From: Micromonospora humi
GTDB lineage: Bacteria; Actinomycetota; Actinomycetes; Mycobacteriales; Micromonosporaceae
Assembly (NCBI RefSeq): GCF_900090105.1
Contig: NZ_FMDM01000002.1
Span: 236,995 to 300,994 of the forward strand
Reading direction: 5' to 3'
Length of the DNA stretch: 64,000 bases
Part shown: in pieces, positions 27,480 through 37,681 of the stretch
Layout: every line of letters begins with the position of its first letter
Position numbering within the stretch: the stretch's first letter is position 1
Notes under the pieces: model-generated
Seen by the model: only the letters and a program-made list of their open reading frames with translations
The model's database searches: none
Told to the model about the DNA's origin: nothing
Program-made: the position numbers and the translations under genes

Positions 27480-28541
27480 TCAGGCCGTCGGGGTGACGGA
27501 CGGCGGGAAGGGACGGCTGGGGATCTCCCGGCGCAGCACCGGGGCCACTTCGGCCTGGAACAACTCCAGGCTCGCCCGGTGCTGCTTCTCGGTCAGCCCG
27601 TCGGCGTCGGCGGAGAGGTGCATCACCTCGTGACCGAACCGCTCGTGGTAGCGCAGCACCTTGTCGACGATCTGCTGCGGACTGCCGACCAGGATCGAGC
27701 TGCGCTCGATGGCGTCGGACAGGGTCGGGAAGACCGGCTCGACGCCGAGACGCCGGAACGCGGCGACCCGCGCCTCGAAGATCGGCCGGTACGTCTCGCG
27801 GGCCTCCTGGGAGGTGCGGGCGACGTGGAAGCCCGCGGTGCCCGCGCCGACGAGCGCGTCGGCGGGGTCGTGTCCGTGGTGGACCCACCGCTCGCGGTAG
27901 TAGCGGATCAGCTCGGCGTACGGCTCGATCGGGTTGGTGACGTTGGCGGAGAAGATCGGATCGCCCCACCGGGCGGCGAGGTCGACGGACTCGCGGCTGG
28001 TGGCGCTGCCGTGCCAGACCCGGACCGGCTGCTGCAACGGCCGCGGCCAGGTCTCGGCGTCGACCAGCGGTGGCCGGTACCGGCCGGACCAGGTGACCTT
28101 CTCCTCCCGCCACAGCCGGCGGAACAGCTCGTAGCCTTCCCGGTTGCGGTCCCACTGGTCTTCGGCCGTGACGTGGAACAGCTGCGCCTGCGCGGCGCCG
28201 TTGCCCTTGCCGATGATCAGTTCGAGCCGACCGCCGGAGAGGTGGTCGAGGGTGGCGTAGTCCTCGTAGGCGCGGACCGGGTCGAGCAGGCTCAGCGTGG
28301 TGACCGCGGTGAACAGCCGGATGGCGGCGGTGCGTGCGGCGATGTGGCTGAGCACGACCGGCGGCGCCGAGGAGATGAACGGCCGCTCGTGCCGCTCGCC
28401 GACGCCGAACCCGTCGAAGCCGAGCTGCTCGGCGAGCACGGCGGTGTCGACCACCTCGCGCAGCCGCGCCGTGGTGCTCCGTCGTTGGCCGGTCACCGGG
28501 TCCGGCAGATGGGTGATCAGCGTGATCAGCAGGACCTTCAC
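27480..28541 (-). CDS. LLM-class flavin-dependent monooxygenase
   Basis: A 353-aa TIM-barrel flavin monooxygenase: [40 protein letters not shown] and a long insert containing WSGRYRPPL. The substrate is unknown. GTG start overlapping the preceding gene's TGA (GTGA), so tightly coupled to the NtaA-type enzyme. Confidence 0.88.
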   Translation of the reverse strand: MKVLLITLITHLPDPVTGQRRSTTARLREVVDTAVLAEQLGFDGFGVGERHERPFISSAPPVVLSHIAARTAAIRLFTAVTTLSLLDPVRAYEDYATLDHLSGGRLELIIGKGNGAAQAQLFHVTAEDQWDRNREGYELFRRLWREEKVTWSGRYRPPLVDAETWPRPLQQPVRVWHGSATSRESVDLAARWGDPIFSANVTNPIEPYAELIRYYRERWVHHGHDPADALVGAGTAGFHVARTSQEARETYRPIFEARVAAFRRLGVEPVFPTLSDAIERSSILVGSPQQIVDKVLRYHERFGHEVMHLSADADGLTEKQHRASLELFQAEVAPVLRREIPSRPFPPSVTPTA

Positions 28542-29893
28542 CCGGCCACCGCCGCTTCCCGCGTCCGGGCCGGCCGGAGCCCGAGGTGCTCGCGCAGCGT
28601 CGTGCCGGTGTAGCGGGTCCGGAACACGCCGCGTTCCTGGAGCAGCGGGACGACCCGGTCGACGAACTCGTCGAGCCCACCGGGGGTCAGGTGCGGCACC
28701 AGGATGAAGCCGTCGGCGGCGTCGGACTGCACGAAGTGGTTCATCTGCTCGGCGACCCGGCCCGGGGTGCCCACGAAGGACTGCCGGCCGGTGACCTCGA
28801 TGACCAGGTCGCGGACACCCAATCCTTTCTCCTCGGCCAGGGCCCGCCACTGCCGTGCGGTGGCCACCGGGTCGGCGTACATGCCGGCGCGGCCCCGGCT
28901 GATCGCGTCGGCGGAGACGTCCGGGTCGACGGCGGGCAGCGGGCCGTCCGGGTCCAGGCCGGACAGGTCCCGGTTCCACAGCTGCTCCAGCAGCAGGATC
29001 GCGGTCTGCGGGCTCACCTGCTGGCGGCGGATGTGGTGGGCACGTTCCTGCGCCTCGGCGTCGGTGTCGCCGAGGACGAACGTCACCCCCGGAATGATCT
29101 TCAAATCGTCGGGGTGACGGCCGTGGCGGGCCAGGCGCGCCTTCACGTCCCGATAGAACTCCTGCCCGTCGGCGAGGGTGCCGTGCCGGGAGAAGATCGC
29201 GTCGGCGCCGGCGGCGGCGAACTCGCGCCCGTCGGGTGAGTCGCCGGCCTGCAGGATCACCGGGTGCACCTGCGGGGTGCGGGGCACGGTGAAGTGCCCG
29301 GCGATGTCGAACTGCTCACCGTGGTGGGCGAACCCGCCCGGGTCGGCGACGTCGAGGTACCGGCCGCCGTCGCGGTCACCCACGAACGGATCCGCAGGCC
29401 ACGACTCCCACAGCTCCCGCGCGGTACGCACGAACTCGGCGGCCCGCTCGTAGCGCAGCGACCGGTCCAGATAGCCGCCCCGACGGAAGTTCTCCCCGGT
29501 GAACGCGTCGGAGGTGGTGACCACGTTCCAGGCGGCCCGGCCGCCGGAGAGGTGGTCCAGCGTCGCGAGCTGCCGGGCCAGCTCGTACGGCTCGCGGAAC
29601 GTGGTGTTCAGCGTGCCGGCGAGACCCAGGTGGGTGGTGACCGCGGCGAGGGCGGCCAGCACGGTCAGCGTGTCCGGCCGGCCGACCACGTCGAGGTCGT
29701 GGATGCGTCCGCGTTGCTCGCGCAGGCGCAGCCCCTCGGCGAGGAAGAAGAAGTCGAACAGTCCCCGCTCGGCGGTGCGGGCCAGGTGGACGAAGGAGGC
29801 GAAGTCGATGTGGCTGCCGGAGGCCGGGTCGCTCCACACGGTCGTGTTGTTCACGCCCGGGAAGTGCGCGGCGAGGATGATCTGCTTGGGCAC
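28538..29893 (-). CDS. NtaA/SnaA/DszA-type flavin monooxygenase
   Basis: A 451-aa monooxygenase of the NtaA/SnaA/DszA/SoxA group, which oxidises sulfones, aminopolycarboxylates or N-acetyl-S-alkylcysteines using FMNH2. Hallmarks are the N-terminal [45 protein letters not shown] and [26 protein letters not shown] start at 29893 is the point at which family similarity begins. In Bacillus the homologous YtnJ/YxeK proteins act in S-(2-succino)cysteine breakdown. Confidence 0.88.
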   Translation of the reverse strand: MPKQIILAAHFPGVNNTTVWSDPASGSHIDFASFVHLARTAERGLFDFFFLAEGLRLREQRGRIHDLDVVGRPDTLTVLAALAAVTTHLGLAGTLNTTFREPYELARQLATLDHLSGGRAAWNVVTTSDAFTGENFRRGGYLDRSLRYERAAEFVRTARELWESWPADPFVGDRDGGRYLDVADPGGFAHHGEQFDIAGHFTVPRTPQVHPVILQAGDSPDGREFAAAGADAIFSRHGTLADGQEFYRDVKARLARHGRHPDDLKIIPGVTFVLGDTDAEAQERAHHIRRQQVSPQTAILLLEQLWNRDLSGLDPDGPLPAVDPDVSADAISRGRAGMYADPVATARQWRALAEEKGLGVRDLVIEVTGRQSFVGTPGRVAEQMNHFVQSDAADGFILVPHLTPGGLDEFVDRVVPLLQERGVFRTRYTGTTLREHLGLRPARTREAAVAG

Positions 29894-29907
29894 GGCGGTC
29901 TCCAGGG

Positions 29908-31116
29908 TCAGGCGGTCGCCGGGGCGGCGTACCGGTTGGCCGGGCGGGGCAGGCCGAGCAGGTCGCGCAGCGTCCCGCCCGGATAGCCGGCGCGGAACAG
30001 CCCCCGGTCCCGCAGCGCCGGCGCCAGCGCCCGGGTGATCGCGGTCAGGTCGTCCGGCAGCACCGCCGGGCGCAGCCGGAAGCCGTCCAGCCCGGCCCGG
30101 CGCCACTCGGCGAGCAGGTCGGCCAGCTGGCCCGGGGTGCCGGTGAACGCGGCGGCGTCGGAGGTGAACGCCGCGCCGGCCAGCTCGTCGAGGTGGTCGC
30201 GGCGGCGGCGGGCGGCGCCGGGGGTGTCGTCGAGCAGCACCACCAGGTCGGCCAGGACGCGCAGCGGCGGGTCGATCCGCCCGACGGTCTCCTCGGCGGC
30301 CCGGATCTCGGCCACGATCGCGGCGGCGTGGCCGGCGTCGGTCGGGGTGACGAACACGACGTCGGCGTGCCGGGCGGCGAACGCGTACGGCACCGGGGCG
30401 TGGGCCAGCGCCGCCACCACCGGCTGACCCTGCGGCGGGCGCGGCACGATGGACGGTCCCTTGACCGAGAACCAGCGACCGGTGAAGTCGGTGTAGTGCA
30501 GCCGCTCCCGGTCGACGAACCGGCCGGTGGCGACGTCCCGGATCTCCGCGTCGTCCTGCCAGCTGTCCCAGAGCCCCCGGACCACCTCCACCGCGTCGGC
30601 CGCCTCGGCGAAGAGGTCGCCGACGAGGCGTACGGTCGCCGGGTCGTCCGGTCGGGCCGGGTCCAGCGGGGGCAGCTCGCGCCGGCCGAAGTGGGCGGCC
30701 TCGGCGCTGCGGGCGGAGACGCGCGGCCGCCAGCCGGCCCGGCCGCCGCTGACATGGTCGAGGGTGGCCACCGCGGTGGAGACGTGGAACGGCTCGGTGT
30801 GGGTGACGCTGGTGGTCGGCACCAGGCCGATGTGCCGGGTCAGCGGCGCGATCCGGGCGGCGACCAGCAGCGCGTCCAGCCGGCCCCGGACCTGGTCGAC
30901 GCGGCCGTCCGGGCGGTCCGGGAGCACGGACTGCAGATCGAGGCTGTCCTCCAGGGTGACCAGGTCCAGCGCGGCGCGCTCGGCCTCGCCGGCGAGGCTC
31001 GCCCACCAGCGGGAGGTGAACGGCGCCTCGACCGGGGCGCGGGACAGCCGCCAGGCGGCGGGGTGCCAGCCGAGCCCGTCGAGCGCGACGGCCAGGTGCA
31101 GAGTGGGTTCGGGCAT
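29908..31116 (-). CDS. LLM-class flavin-dependent monooxygenase
   Basis: A 402-aa luciferase-like protein (HLAVALDGLGWHPAAWRLS, PTTSVTHTEPFHVSTAVATLDHVSGGRAGWRP, FTGRWFSVKGPSIVPRPPQGQP). It resembles the NtaA branch but is more divergent: the second half is Arg/Ala-rich. First monooxygenase after the transporter genes, with a 10-nt gap from the ATPase stop. Substrate unknown. Confidence 0.86.
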   Translation of the reverse strand: MPEPTLHLAVALDGLGWHPAAWRLSRAPVEAPFTSRWWASLAGEAERAALDLVTLEDSLDLQSVLPDRPDGRVDQVRGRLDALLVAARIAPLTRHIGLVPTTSVTHTEPFHVSTAVATLDHVSGGRAGWRPRVSARSAEAAHFGRRELPPLDPARPDDPATVRLVGDLFAEAADAVEVVRGLWDSWQDDAEIRDVATGRFVDRERLHYTDFTGRWFSVKGPSIVPRPPQGQPVVAALAHAPVPYAFAARHADVVFVTPTDAGHAAAIVAEIRAAEETVGRIDPPLRVLADLVVLLDDTPGAARRRRDHLDELAGAAFTSDAAAFTGTPGQLADLLAEWRRAGLDGFRLRPAVLPDDLTAITRALAPALRDRGLFRAGYPGGTLRDLLGLPRPANRYAAPATA

Positions 31117-31126
31117 CGGGGGCCTC

Positions 31127-32776
31127 CTACGGTCGGCCGGCGGTGACCAGCGCCGGCAGCGCGTCCACCAGGGCGCGGGTGTACTCGTGTCGGGGATAGC
31201 TGAAGACGTCGCCGACCGGTCCCTGCTCGACCACCGCGCCGTCGCGCATCACCAGCACCCGGTCGGCGAGGTGGTGCACCACGCCCAGGTCGTGGGAGAT
31301 GAACAGCAGCGCGGTGCCGTCGGCGGCGCGCAGCTCGGCGAGCAGGTCGAGGATCTGGGCCTGGACGGAGACGTCGAGGGCGGACACCGGCTCGTCGCAG
31401 ACGATCAGGCTGGGCCGTGGGGCGAGCGCCCGGGCGATGGCGAGGCGTTGCCGCTGCCCGCCGGAGAGGCCCCGCGGGTGCCGGTCCAGCAGGTCCGGGC
31501 CGAGGCCGACGCGGCGCAGCAGCTCGACCACCCGCTCCCGCCGGTCGGCGCGGTCGCCGCCCGGTTCGAGGTTCTCCGCGACGACCCGGCCGACGGGGTA
31601 GCGCGGGTCGAAGGAGCTGAGCGGGTCCTGGGAGATCACCTGGAGCCGGCGACGGCGGGGGCGGCGCGCCCGCTCGGCGACGCCGGTCCACGGCGCCCGC
31701 TCGAAGGTGACCTCGCCGCCGTCCGGGGCGAGCAGGCCGGCCACGATCCGGGCGACGGTGCTCTTGCCGGAGCCGGACTCCCCCACCAGGCCGAGGGTCT
31801 CGCCCCGGGCGACGGTGAGGGAGACGTCCCGGACCACGGTGTGCGTCCCGTACCGCTTGGTGAGGCCGGCCGCGACGAGCACGGCGTCGCCCGGGTCGAC
31901 CGGTGGGCGGGCGGGCAGCGGCGGGCGGCTCAGCACCGGCACGCCGCAGTGCTCCCGCAGTCGCGGCGGCTCGGCGAGCCGCCGCCCGCGCGACGACGCG
32001 GAGGGCACCGCGGCGAGCAACTGCCGGGTGTACGGGTGGGCCGGCGCGCTGAGCAGCCGCGCGGTCGGTCCCTGCTCGACGATCTCGCCGTCGCGCATCA
32101 CCAGCACCCGGTCGGCGAGCCGGCCGACCACGGCCAGGTCGTGGCTGATCAGCAGCAGGCTCTGCCCGGCGTCGCGCCGTTCGGCCAGCAGCGCGAGGAT
32201 CTGTGCCTGCACCGTGACGTCCAGCGCGGTGGTGGGCTCGTCCGCGATCAGCAGGGCGGGTTCGGCGGCGATCGCCGTGGCGATCAGCGCCCGTTGCCGC
32301 AGGCCGCCGGAGAGCTGGTGCGGGTGCTGGCGGGCTCGCCGCGCCGGCTCCGGCACGTGCACCTGGTCGAGCAGGCGCACGGCCCGGCCGGCCCGCTCGG
32401 CGCGACCGACGATGCCGTGGGTGGCGAGCACCTCGCCGATCTCCGCGCCGACGGTGCGCAGCGGGTCGAGCGAGCCCAGCGCGTCCTGGACCACCAGCCC
32501 GGCCAGCCGGCCGCGGACCCGCCGCCACTGCCGGGGGCGAAGACCGCGCACGTCGCGCCCGCCCAGCGCCAGGCGGGCGGCGCGGACCCGGGCGGTCGGA
32601 CCGGCGAGACCGACGAGGGTGCGGGCGGTGACGCTCTTGCCGGAGCCGGACTCGCCCACCACGGCCACGCACTCGCCGGCCTCGACGGTCAGGCTGACGC
32701 CGCGCACCGCGGCGACCGGCCCGGTCGGGGTGGCGAAGTCGACGTGCAGGTCCTCGACCTCGACCAGCGGCGCCAT
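31127..32776 (-). CDS. Fused dual ATP-binding subunit of peptide/nickel-type ABC transporter
   Basis: A 549-aa protein with two complete ABC domains, equal to DppD plus DppF in one chain. Domain 1 (about 1-255) has [18 protein letters not shown] and [12 protein letters not shown]. Domain 2 (about 295-549) has [18 protein letters not shown] and [15 protein letters not shown] overlaps the permease stop (ATGA). Confidence 0.92.
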   Translation of the reverse strand: MAPLVEVEDLHVDFATPTGPVAAVRGVSLTVEAGECVAVVGESGSGKSVTARTLVGLAGPTARVRAARLALGGRDVRGLRPRQWRRVRGRLAGLVVQDALGSLDPLRTVGAEIGEVLATHGIVGRAERAGRAVRLLDQVHVPEPARRARQHPHQLSGGLRQRALIATAIAAEPALLIADEPTTALDVTVQAQILALLAERRDAGQSLLLISHDLAVVGRLADRVLVMRDGEIVEQGPTARLLSAPAHPYTRQLLAAVPSASSRGRRLAEPPRLREHCGVPVLSRPPLPARPPVDPGDAVLVAAGLTKRYGTHTVVRDVSLTVARGETLGLVGESGSGKSTVARIVAGLLAPDGGEVTFERAPWTGVAERARRPRRRRLQVISQDPLSSFDPRYPVGRVVAENLEPGGDRADRRERVVELLRRVGLGPDLLDRHPRGLSGGQRQRLAIARALAPRPSLIVCDEPVSALDVSVQAQILDLLAELRAADGTALLFISHDLGVVHHLADRVLVMRDGAVVEQGPVGDVFSYPRHEYTRALVDALPALVTAGRP

Positions 32777-33666
32777 CACGACCACCGCCCGTCGAAGCGG
32801 GCCTGCCAGTGCCGGCCCAGCACGGTCAGCGCGGCCACGGTGAGCGTGACCGCCAGTCCGGGCAGGACGCTGATCCACCAGGCGACCTGGAGGTAGTTGC
32901 GCCCCTCGGAGAGCATCGCCCCCCACTCCGGGGAGGGCGGCTGCGGGCCCATGCCGAGGAAGCTGAGCCCGGCGGCGGCCAGGATCGCCTCGCCGAGGCC
33001 GATCACGGCGAGCACCGGCACCGGACCGACCACGTTGGGCAGGATGTGCCGCACCACCAGGCGGGGCCGGGACGACCCGAAGGTGATCGCCTGCTCCACG
33101 TAGCCGGAGCGGCGCACCAGCAGCGTCTGGCCGCGGACCACCCGCGCGTAGTGGGGCAGCGTGGCCACCCCGATGGCCACGATCAGGCTGATCGTGCCCG
33201 GCCCGGCCACCGTGATGAACAGCAGCGCCAGCAGCAGCATCGGGAACGCCGACAGCGCGTCGAAGGAGCGGCTGAGCGCCTCGTCGGCGAACCGGTGGGC
33301 CAGGCCGGCGAGCAGGCCGAGCAGCACCCCGGCGGTGACCGCGACGGCGGTGGCCGCGATGCCGATGGTGAGCGAGTGCGCGGCGCCGTGCACCACCCGG
33401 GTCCACACGTCGCGGCCCAGGTGGTCGGTGCCGAACCAGTGCGCCGCGCCGGGCGGGGTGAGCACGACCCGCGGGTCGGCGGCGAGCGGGTCGCCGGGGG
33501 CCAGCAGCCGGGGCGCGACCGCCGCGACGGCCAGGGCGGCCAGGTACGCCCCGGCGACCACCACCCCGGGCCGGGGCGGACGACGCCGCCGGAGAGCCGG
33601 CCCCACGCCGGCCACGTCGGCGGGCGCGCCGACACCGGTGGAGACGTCGGTCAGGGTCACGGTCAT
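32776..33666 (-). CDS. ABC transporter permease (DppC-type)
   Basis: A 296-aa membrane permease with about six helices and the DppC-type [16 protein letters not shown] segment; EAA loop [19 protein letters not shown]-terminal [19 protein letters not shown]. An N-terminal 30-residue Arg/Pro-rich tail precedes the first helix. Start 3 nt before the DppB-type stop. Confidence 0.92.
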   Translation of the reverse strand: MTVTLTDVSTGVGAPADVAGVGPALRRRRPPRPGVVVAGAYLAALAVAAVAPRLLAPGDPLAADPRVVLTPPGAAHWFGTDHLGRDVWTRVVHGAAHSLTIGIAATAVAVTAGVLLGLLAGLAHRFADEALSRSFDALSAFPMLLLALLFITVAGPGTISLIVAIGVATLPHYARVVRGQTLLVRRSGYVEQAITFGSSRPRLVVRHILPNVVGPVPVLAVIGLGEAILAAAGLSFLGMGPQPPSPEWGAMLSEGRNYLQVAWWISVLPGLAVTLTVAALTVLGRHWQARFDGRWS

Positions 33667-33668
33667 GG

Positions 33669-34604
33669 TCAGCTCCTTCGCAGCCGCGGGTCGACGAGCA
33701 GGTACGTCAGGTCGGCGGCGGTGTTGACCGCCACGTAGACGGCGGCGGAGAGGGTCACCACGGCGAGCACCACCGGCATGTCCTTGGCGGTGACCGCGGC
33801 GAGGGTGACCTGGCCGAGGCCGGGCCGGCCGAAGACCTGCTCGACGATGACCGCGCCGCCGAGCAGGATGCCGAACAGCCAGCCGGCGAGCGTGACCGCC
33901 GGCAGCGAGGCGTGCCGCAGCGCGTGGCGCAGCAGCACCACCCGTTCCCGTACGCCGCGGGCGCGGGCGGTGAGCACGAACGGCTCGTCCAGGGCCCGGT
34001 CCAGGCCGTCGCGCAGCACCTGGGCGAGCAGCCCGGCGATGGGCAGCGCGAGCGTGACCGCCGGCAGCACCAGCGATCCGAAGCCGTGCGCGCCGGCGAC
34101 CGGGAAGAGTCCGAACCGGAACGACAGCACGCTGAGCAGCACGATGCCGATGAGGAACGACGGGGTGGAGACCAGCAGCAGTTCCGCGCCGGAGCTGGCC
34201 CGGCGCAGCCAGGGCCGCCGGTCGCCGGCGGTGCCGATCGCGACGGTGACGGCCAGCAGCACGCCGAGGCCGGCCGCGGCGAGCGCCAGGGCGAGGGTCG
34301 GGGCGAGCTGTTCGCCGATCACCTCGGCCACCGGGCGTTGCAGCAGGTACGAGCGGCCGAGGTCGCCGGTGACGAGCCGGCCGAGGTAGTCGAGGTACTG
34401 CACCACGGCGGGCCGGTCCAGGCCCCACTCGGCGACGATGTCGGCGCGGATCTGCGGGGTGTCCGCCCCTTCCCCGACGATCGCGTCGACGGTGTCGCCG
34501 GGCGCGGCGAGCAGGGCCAGGTACGCGGCGGTCGCCGCGGCCCAGAGCACGACCAGTCCGGAGCCGACCCGACGCAGCACGGGCCGTAGCGGTGAGCCGG
34601 CCAT
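33669..34604 (-). CDS. ABC transporter permease (DppB-type)
   Basis: A 311-aa permease with the DppB N-terminal helix, AAPGDTVDAIVGEGADTP in place of the common PGDP motif, and EAA loop TARARGVRERVVLLRHALRH. The ATG overlaps the binding-protein TGA (ATGA). Confidence 0.92.
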   Translation of the reverse strand: MAGSPLRPVLRRVGSGLVVLWAAATAAYLALLAAPGDTVDAIVGEGADTPQIRADIVAEWGLDRPAVVQYLDYLGRLVTGDLGRSYLLQRPVAEVIGEQLAPTLALALAAAGLGVLLAVTVAIGTAGDRRPWLRRASSGAELLLVSTPSFLIGIVLLSVLSFRFGLFPVAGAHGFGSLVLPAVTLALPIAGLLAQVLRDGLDRALDEPFVLTARARGVRERVVLLRHALRHASLPAVTLAGWLFGILLGGAVIVEQVFGRPGLGQVTLAAVTAKDMPVVLAVVTLSAAVYVAVNTAADLTYLLVDPRLRRS

Positions 34605-36247
34605 CAGTTGCCGATCCACAGGTCGTACGCGCTCGCGGGCACCCCGGCGGTGGGTTCGAAGCGGACACCACCGACGGCGGTGCTGGCGGCGATCTGGTCG
34701 GCCGGGGCGTACAGCGGCAGCACCAGTGCCTGCTCGGTGACCACCCGCTGCTGCAGGTCGGCGTAGACGGCGGCGCGCCTGCCCGGGTCGGCGGTGGCCT
34801 GCCCGGCCTCGAGGAGCGCGTCGGTGCGCCTGTCGTCGGTGCGGGTGCGGTTGATCCCGCCCTTGCTGTGCAGCAGCAGGTTGAGCGCGGCGCCGGCGTC
34901 GGTGTCGGCGCGGGAGTTGTCGAACACCTCGTACTGGTTGGTCTCGAACGCCTGCTGGGCGGTGCCCTGGTCGACGAGGGTGATCTTCAGGTCGATGCCG
35001 GCGCTCTGCTTGACCGCGGCCTGCACGGCCTGGGCGAGGATGTCGCGGCGGTCCCGCACGTACGGGGCGGCCTGCACCAGCCGGACGGTGAGCCGCTTGC
35101 CGGCGCGGGTGCGGTAGCCGTCGGCGTCGCGTCCGGTCCAGCCGGCCTGGTCCAGCAGGGCGTTGGCCTTGGCGGTGTCGCCGCCGTAGGTGCCCTCCAG
35201 GCGCTTGTCGTAGAGCGGGCTGGACGGGCTGACGACGCTCCAGGCCCGGGTGGCGGTGTCGCGGTAGACCGCCTTGAGCACCGCGTCCACGTCGACGGCC
35301 TCCCGGAACGCCTGCCGGACCCGCTTGTCGTCGAAGGGGGCGTGCGAGGTGTTGAGGTAGTACGAGTAGGCCGAGCCGGAGTTGAGCTGCCGGCTCAGGC
35401 GCAGCGTGGGGTTGGCGGTGACGGTCGGCTGATCGGTGGCCGGCACGCCCTCGATGAGCTGCACCTGGCCGGAGGTGAGGGCCCCGACCCGGACCGCGGA
35501 CTCCTTGAGGAACCGGTAGGTGATGCCGTCGAGGTGCGCCGGTCCGGTGTGGCCGGCGGTGGGCGGCGCCCAGTCGTAGGCCGGGTTGCGCTTGTAGTGC
35601 AGCTCCTGCCCGGGCACGTAGCGGTCCAGCACGAACGGGCCGGTGCCGGCCAGGTCGACGCCGCCGGCCTTGAGGTTCTTCGCCTCGCGCAGCGACCGGG
35701 GTGACACCTGGGCGCCCTGCGGGGAGGCGAGGAAGTCGAGGATGAGCACGTCGGGTGCGGTCAGCAGCAGGCGCACCCGGCGCGGGTCGAGCACCTGCAC
35801 CTCCTTGAGGTTGTGCAGCTGCACGGCGGCGACCGTCGGGGCGTACCCGGGCTCGCGGAGCTTGTCGATGTTGGCCTTGACGGCCGCCGCGTCGAACGCG
35901 GCGCCGTCGGAGAAGGTCACCTTGTCGCGCAGCGTGAGGGTGTACGAGAGGCCGTCCGGCGCGGCCTGCCACGCGGTGGCCAGCCAGGGCACGAGCCGGC
36001 CCTGCTGGTCGTAGGTGAGCAGCGACTCGAACGTGTTCCAGACCAGCAGTCGGACCTTCGCCTGGGCGTACTGGTGCGGGTTGAGGGTGATCGGCTCGGT
36101 CTCGACGGCCCAGGTGACGGTGCCGCCGGAGCGTGGCGCGCCGGCGGTGCCGGCGGCCGGCGCGGGGCCGGTGGAGCAGCCGGCGAGCGTGACGAGCAGG
36201 GCGGTGAGCGCGACGGCGGCGCGGGTGCGCAGGGGGTGCGCGGGCAT
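34604..36247 (-). CDS. ABC transporter substrate-binding lipoprotein (SBP family 5)
   Basis: A 547-aa binding protein: signal peptide with lipobox LAGC (Cys24), Pro/Ala tether, then SBP_bac_5 (WAVETEPITLNPHQYAQAK, FDDKRVRQAFREAVDVDAVLK). First structural gene of the long monooxygenase operon; GGAGAG lies 6 nt before the ATG. The binding protein would decide which organic sulfur compound enters, but its ligand cannot be read from sequence. Preceded by a 25-codon leader peptide. Confidence 0.92.
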   Translation of the reverse strand: MPAHPLRTRAAVALTALLVTLAGCSTGPAPAAGTAGAPRSGGTVTWAVETEPITLNPHQYAQAKVRLLVWNTFESLLTYDQQGRLVPWLATAWQAAPDGLSYTLTLRDKVTFSDGAAFDAAAVKANIDKLREPGYAPTVAAVQLHNLKEVQVLDPRRVRLLLTAPDVLILDFLASPQGAQVSPRSLREAKNLKAGGVDLAGTGPFVLDRYVPGQELHYKRNPAYDWAPPTAGHTGPAHLDGITYRFLKESAVRVGALTSGQVQLIEGVPATDQPTVTANPTLRLSRQLNSGSAYSYYLNTSHAPFDDKRVRQAFREAVDVDAVLKAVYRDTATRAWSVVSPSSPLYDKRLEGTYGGDTAKANALLDQAGWTGRDADGYRTRAGKRLTVRLVQAAPYVRDRRDILAQAVQAAVKQSAGIDLKITLVDQGTAQQAFETNQYEVFDNSRADTDAGAALNLLLHSKGGINRTRTDDRRTDALLEAGQATADPGRRAAVYADLQQRVVTEQALVLPLYAPADQIAASTAVGGVRFEPTAGVPASAYDLWIGN

Positions 36248-36376
36248 GGTGGACTCTCCTGTCCAGGCAGGCGGAAGCGGGTACGCCGGAACCCCGAGCC
36301 GGCCGGTGGGCGCGGGTCGGTGGCGGGTTCACGGGGTGGGAAGCGGCGGTCGGCTCGGCGGTGAGCCCCACCTGGG

Positions 36377-36397
36377 CGGGCCGGCTCGGCGGGCCCG
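36377..36397 (-). terminator. Candidate attenuator hairpin after leader peptide
   Basis: A 6-bp perfect stem CGGGCC / GGCCCG with a 9-nt loop, within a longer GC-rich stretch, begins 20 nt after the leader peptide stop and 130 nt before the binding-protein ATG. It is placed where ribosome stalling in the Cys codon region could change folding. No U-tract; regulation is inferred. Confidence 0.4.
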
Positions 36398-36417
36398 GCG
36401 CGGGTGCGGGTGCCGGG

Positions 36418-36495
36418 TCAGGTCGGACAGGAGCTCGACCACACCCGACCGAAGTCGATGTGGCCGCGGATCGTCAACCGCAGCTCGCTGGACAT
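36418..36495 (-). CDS. Leader peptide (25 aa) of the organosulfur operon
   Basis: A 25-codon ORF starting ATG at 36495 and ending TGA at 36418. Residues 7-23 read LTIRGHIDFGRVWSSSC: the R-x-H-[I/V]-D-x-x-R-V-x4-C pattern of the short 'putative leader peptides' found upstream of sulfur-assimilation genes in actinomycetes. Cys23 is third from the end. In mycobacteria, similar Cys-containing leaderless uORFs attenuate downstream genes in response to cysteine. Here it lies 170 nt upstream of the binding-protein gene and promoter elements place the transcript start at or next to its ATG. Confidence 0.8.
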   Translation of the reverse strand: MSSELRLTIRGHIDFGRVWSSSCPT

Positions 36496-36502
36496 GTCGT
36501 CG

Positions 36503-36531
36503 AGTCCACCCGGCGGGCCGGGTGATGTCAA
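36503..36531 (-). promoter_or_regulatory. Promoter of leader peptide and organosulfur operon
   Basis: On the minus strand a perfect -35 box TTGACA (36526-36531) is followed after exactly 17 nt by TGGACT (36503-36508). The -10 box ends 7 nt before the leader ATG, so the mRNA would begin at the start codon (leaderless). Confidence 0.65.
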
Positions 36532-36551
36532 CGAAAGCGTGAGCGGATGTC

Positions 36552-36607
36552 GGTTATCGCACGTCGGCCGACGATTCCGTTGACCGATAACCTACTAAGG
36601 CTATAGG
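36552..36607. promoter_or_regulatory. Regulatory region: GGTTATCG inverted repeat and CCTA-N9-TAGG palindrome
   Basis: An AT-rich patch upstream of the promoter carries GGTTATCG (36552-36559) inverted as CGATAACC (36585-36592), with CGTCGGCCGACG between. It is followed by CCTA-N9-TAGG (36591-36607). The second motif recurs at 37607 and 44226. About 20-60 nt upstream of the -35 box, it is placed for an activator or a looping repressor. Otherwise 36248-36672 holds only the leader region. Confidence 0.5.
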
Positions 36608-36672
36608 ATTTGCAGGTATTGCGCCCGGGTCGGCGCGGACCACCCCACGGCCGGGACCGGCCCGGGACGCGG

Positions 36673-37575
36673 TCAGTCCACGTCGAGCAGGACCTTGCCC
36701 GCGACCCGGCGGCCCAGCAGGGCCGTGGCCGCCTCGTCGAGCCGCCGCCAGGAACCCCGCCACCCCACCGGGATCTCCAGCGCGCCCGCGCGAACCCGGG
36801 CCACCAGGTCGGCGAGGTCGGCCGCCGGCGCGGAGACGTCGCCCACCGAGCGCAGCGAGCGCGACGCACCGGGGGCGAACGTGGAGTTGACCGGGAAGGT
36901 AGCCGGCTCGCCGGAGGCCCAGCCGACGCTGAGCAGCGTCCCACCGGGCGCGAGCAGCCGCCAGGCGTCCACCAGGTGCGCGCCGCCCACCGTCTCCACC
37001 ACCACGTCGACCGGCCCGGCCACCGACCCCAGGCCGACCACGACCTCGTCCGCGCCCAGCTCGGCCAGCCCGGCGCCGCGTCCGGCGGCGCCCACCACGG
37101 CGACCACCCGGGCGCCACCGGCCCGGGCCAGCTGCACGGCGATCCGGCCCACTCCCCCGGACGCCCCGGTGACCAGCACCCGACGACCGGACAGCGGCCC
37201 GGCGTCGCGCAGGGCCCGCAGCGCGGTCAGGCCCACCGTGGGCAGCGCGGCGAAGCGCGCCACGTCCCCCTCCGGCGGCACCGTCGCCACCGCGTCCGAC
37301 CGGAACACCGCGCGCTGCGCCCACGCGCCGACGCCGAGCGCCACCACCCGGTCGCCGACGCGCGGCCCCCCGTCAGCGGCGCGTACCACCCGACCCACCG
37401 CGTCGTGGCCGAGGACGGTGCCCGCCGGCCAGGCGCGTACGTGCCGCACCTCGCCGTGGTTCACCCCGACGTGCTCGACCTCGACCAGCACCTCGTCCGG
37501 GCCGGGCTCGGGCTCGGGCACGTCGGTCAGCCGGTGCCCCGGCTCGACGTCGGGAGCGGCGACGATGGCGCGCAC
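36673..37575 (-). CDS. Zinc-less quinone oxidoreductase-type dehydrogenase (MDR family)
   Basis: A 300-aa medium-chain reductase with GroES-like N-terminus (EVLVEVEHVGVNHGEVRHV) and NADPH Rossmann motif VTGASGGVGRIAVQLA. The structural-zinc Cys cluster and catalytic Cys are absent, as in quinone oxidoreductases. GTG start with GGAGGT 4 nt upstream. Divergent from the amino-acid transporter operon with a shared CCTA-N9-TAGA motif; a redox role in the sulfur island is possible. Confidence 0.85.
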   Translation of the reverse strand: MRAIVAAPDVEPGHRLTDVPEPEPGPDEVLVEVEHVGVNHGEVRHVRAWPAGTVLGHDAVGRVVRAADGGPRVGDRVVALGVGAWAQRAVFRSDAVATVPPEGDVARFAALPTVGLTALRALRDAGPLSGRRVLVTGASGGVGRIAVQLARAGGARVVAVVGAAGRGAGLAELGADEVVVGLGSVAGPVDVVVETVGGAHLVDAWRLLAPGGTLLSVGWASGEPATFPVNSTFAPGASRSLRSVGDVSAPAADLADLVARVRAGALEIPVGWRGSWRRLDEAATALLGRRVAGKVLLDVD

Positions 37576-37606
37576 GGCAACCTCCGGGGATCGAGGATCG
37601 TAATAA

Positions 37607-37623
37607 CCTACTATACAGATAGA
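37607..37623. promoter_or_regulatory. CCTA-N9-TAGA operator-like motif between divergent genes
   Basis: Within the AT-rich divergent region, CCTACTATACAGATAGA matches the CCTA-N9-TAGG motif seen at 36591 and 44226 with one mismatch, and shares ATAACCTACTA exactly with the 36591 copy. It could serve both the oxidoreductase and the transporter operon. Confidence 0.5.
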
Positions 37624-37681
37624 GATGGGGGATTAATCTTCCGCTCCTACGGTCGTCCCCACTGATCGACCGGAGGCGCCC

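Noticed and set aside
37625..37636. Possible leader peptide before the amino-acid transporter operon
   Set aside because: The only ATG there (ATG GGG GAT TAA) encodes three residues and lacks the leader signature.
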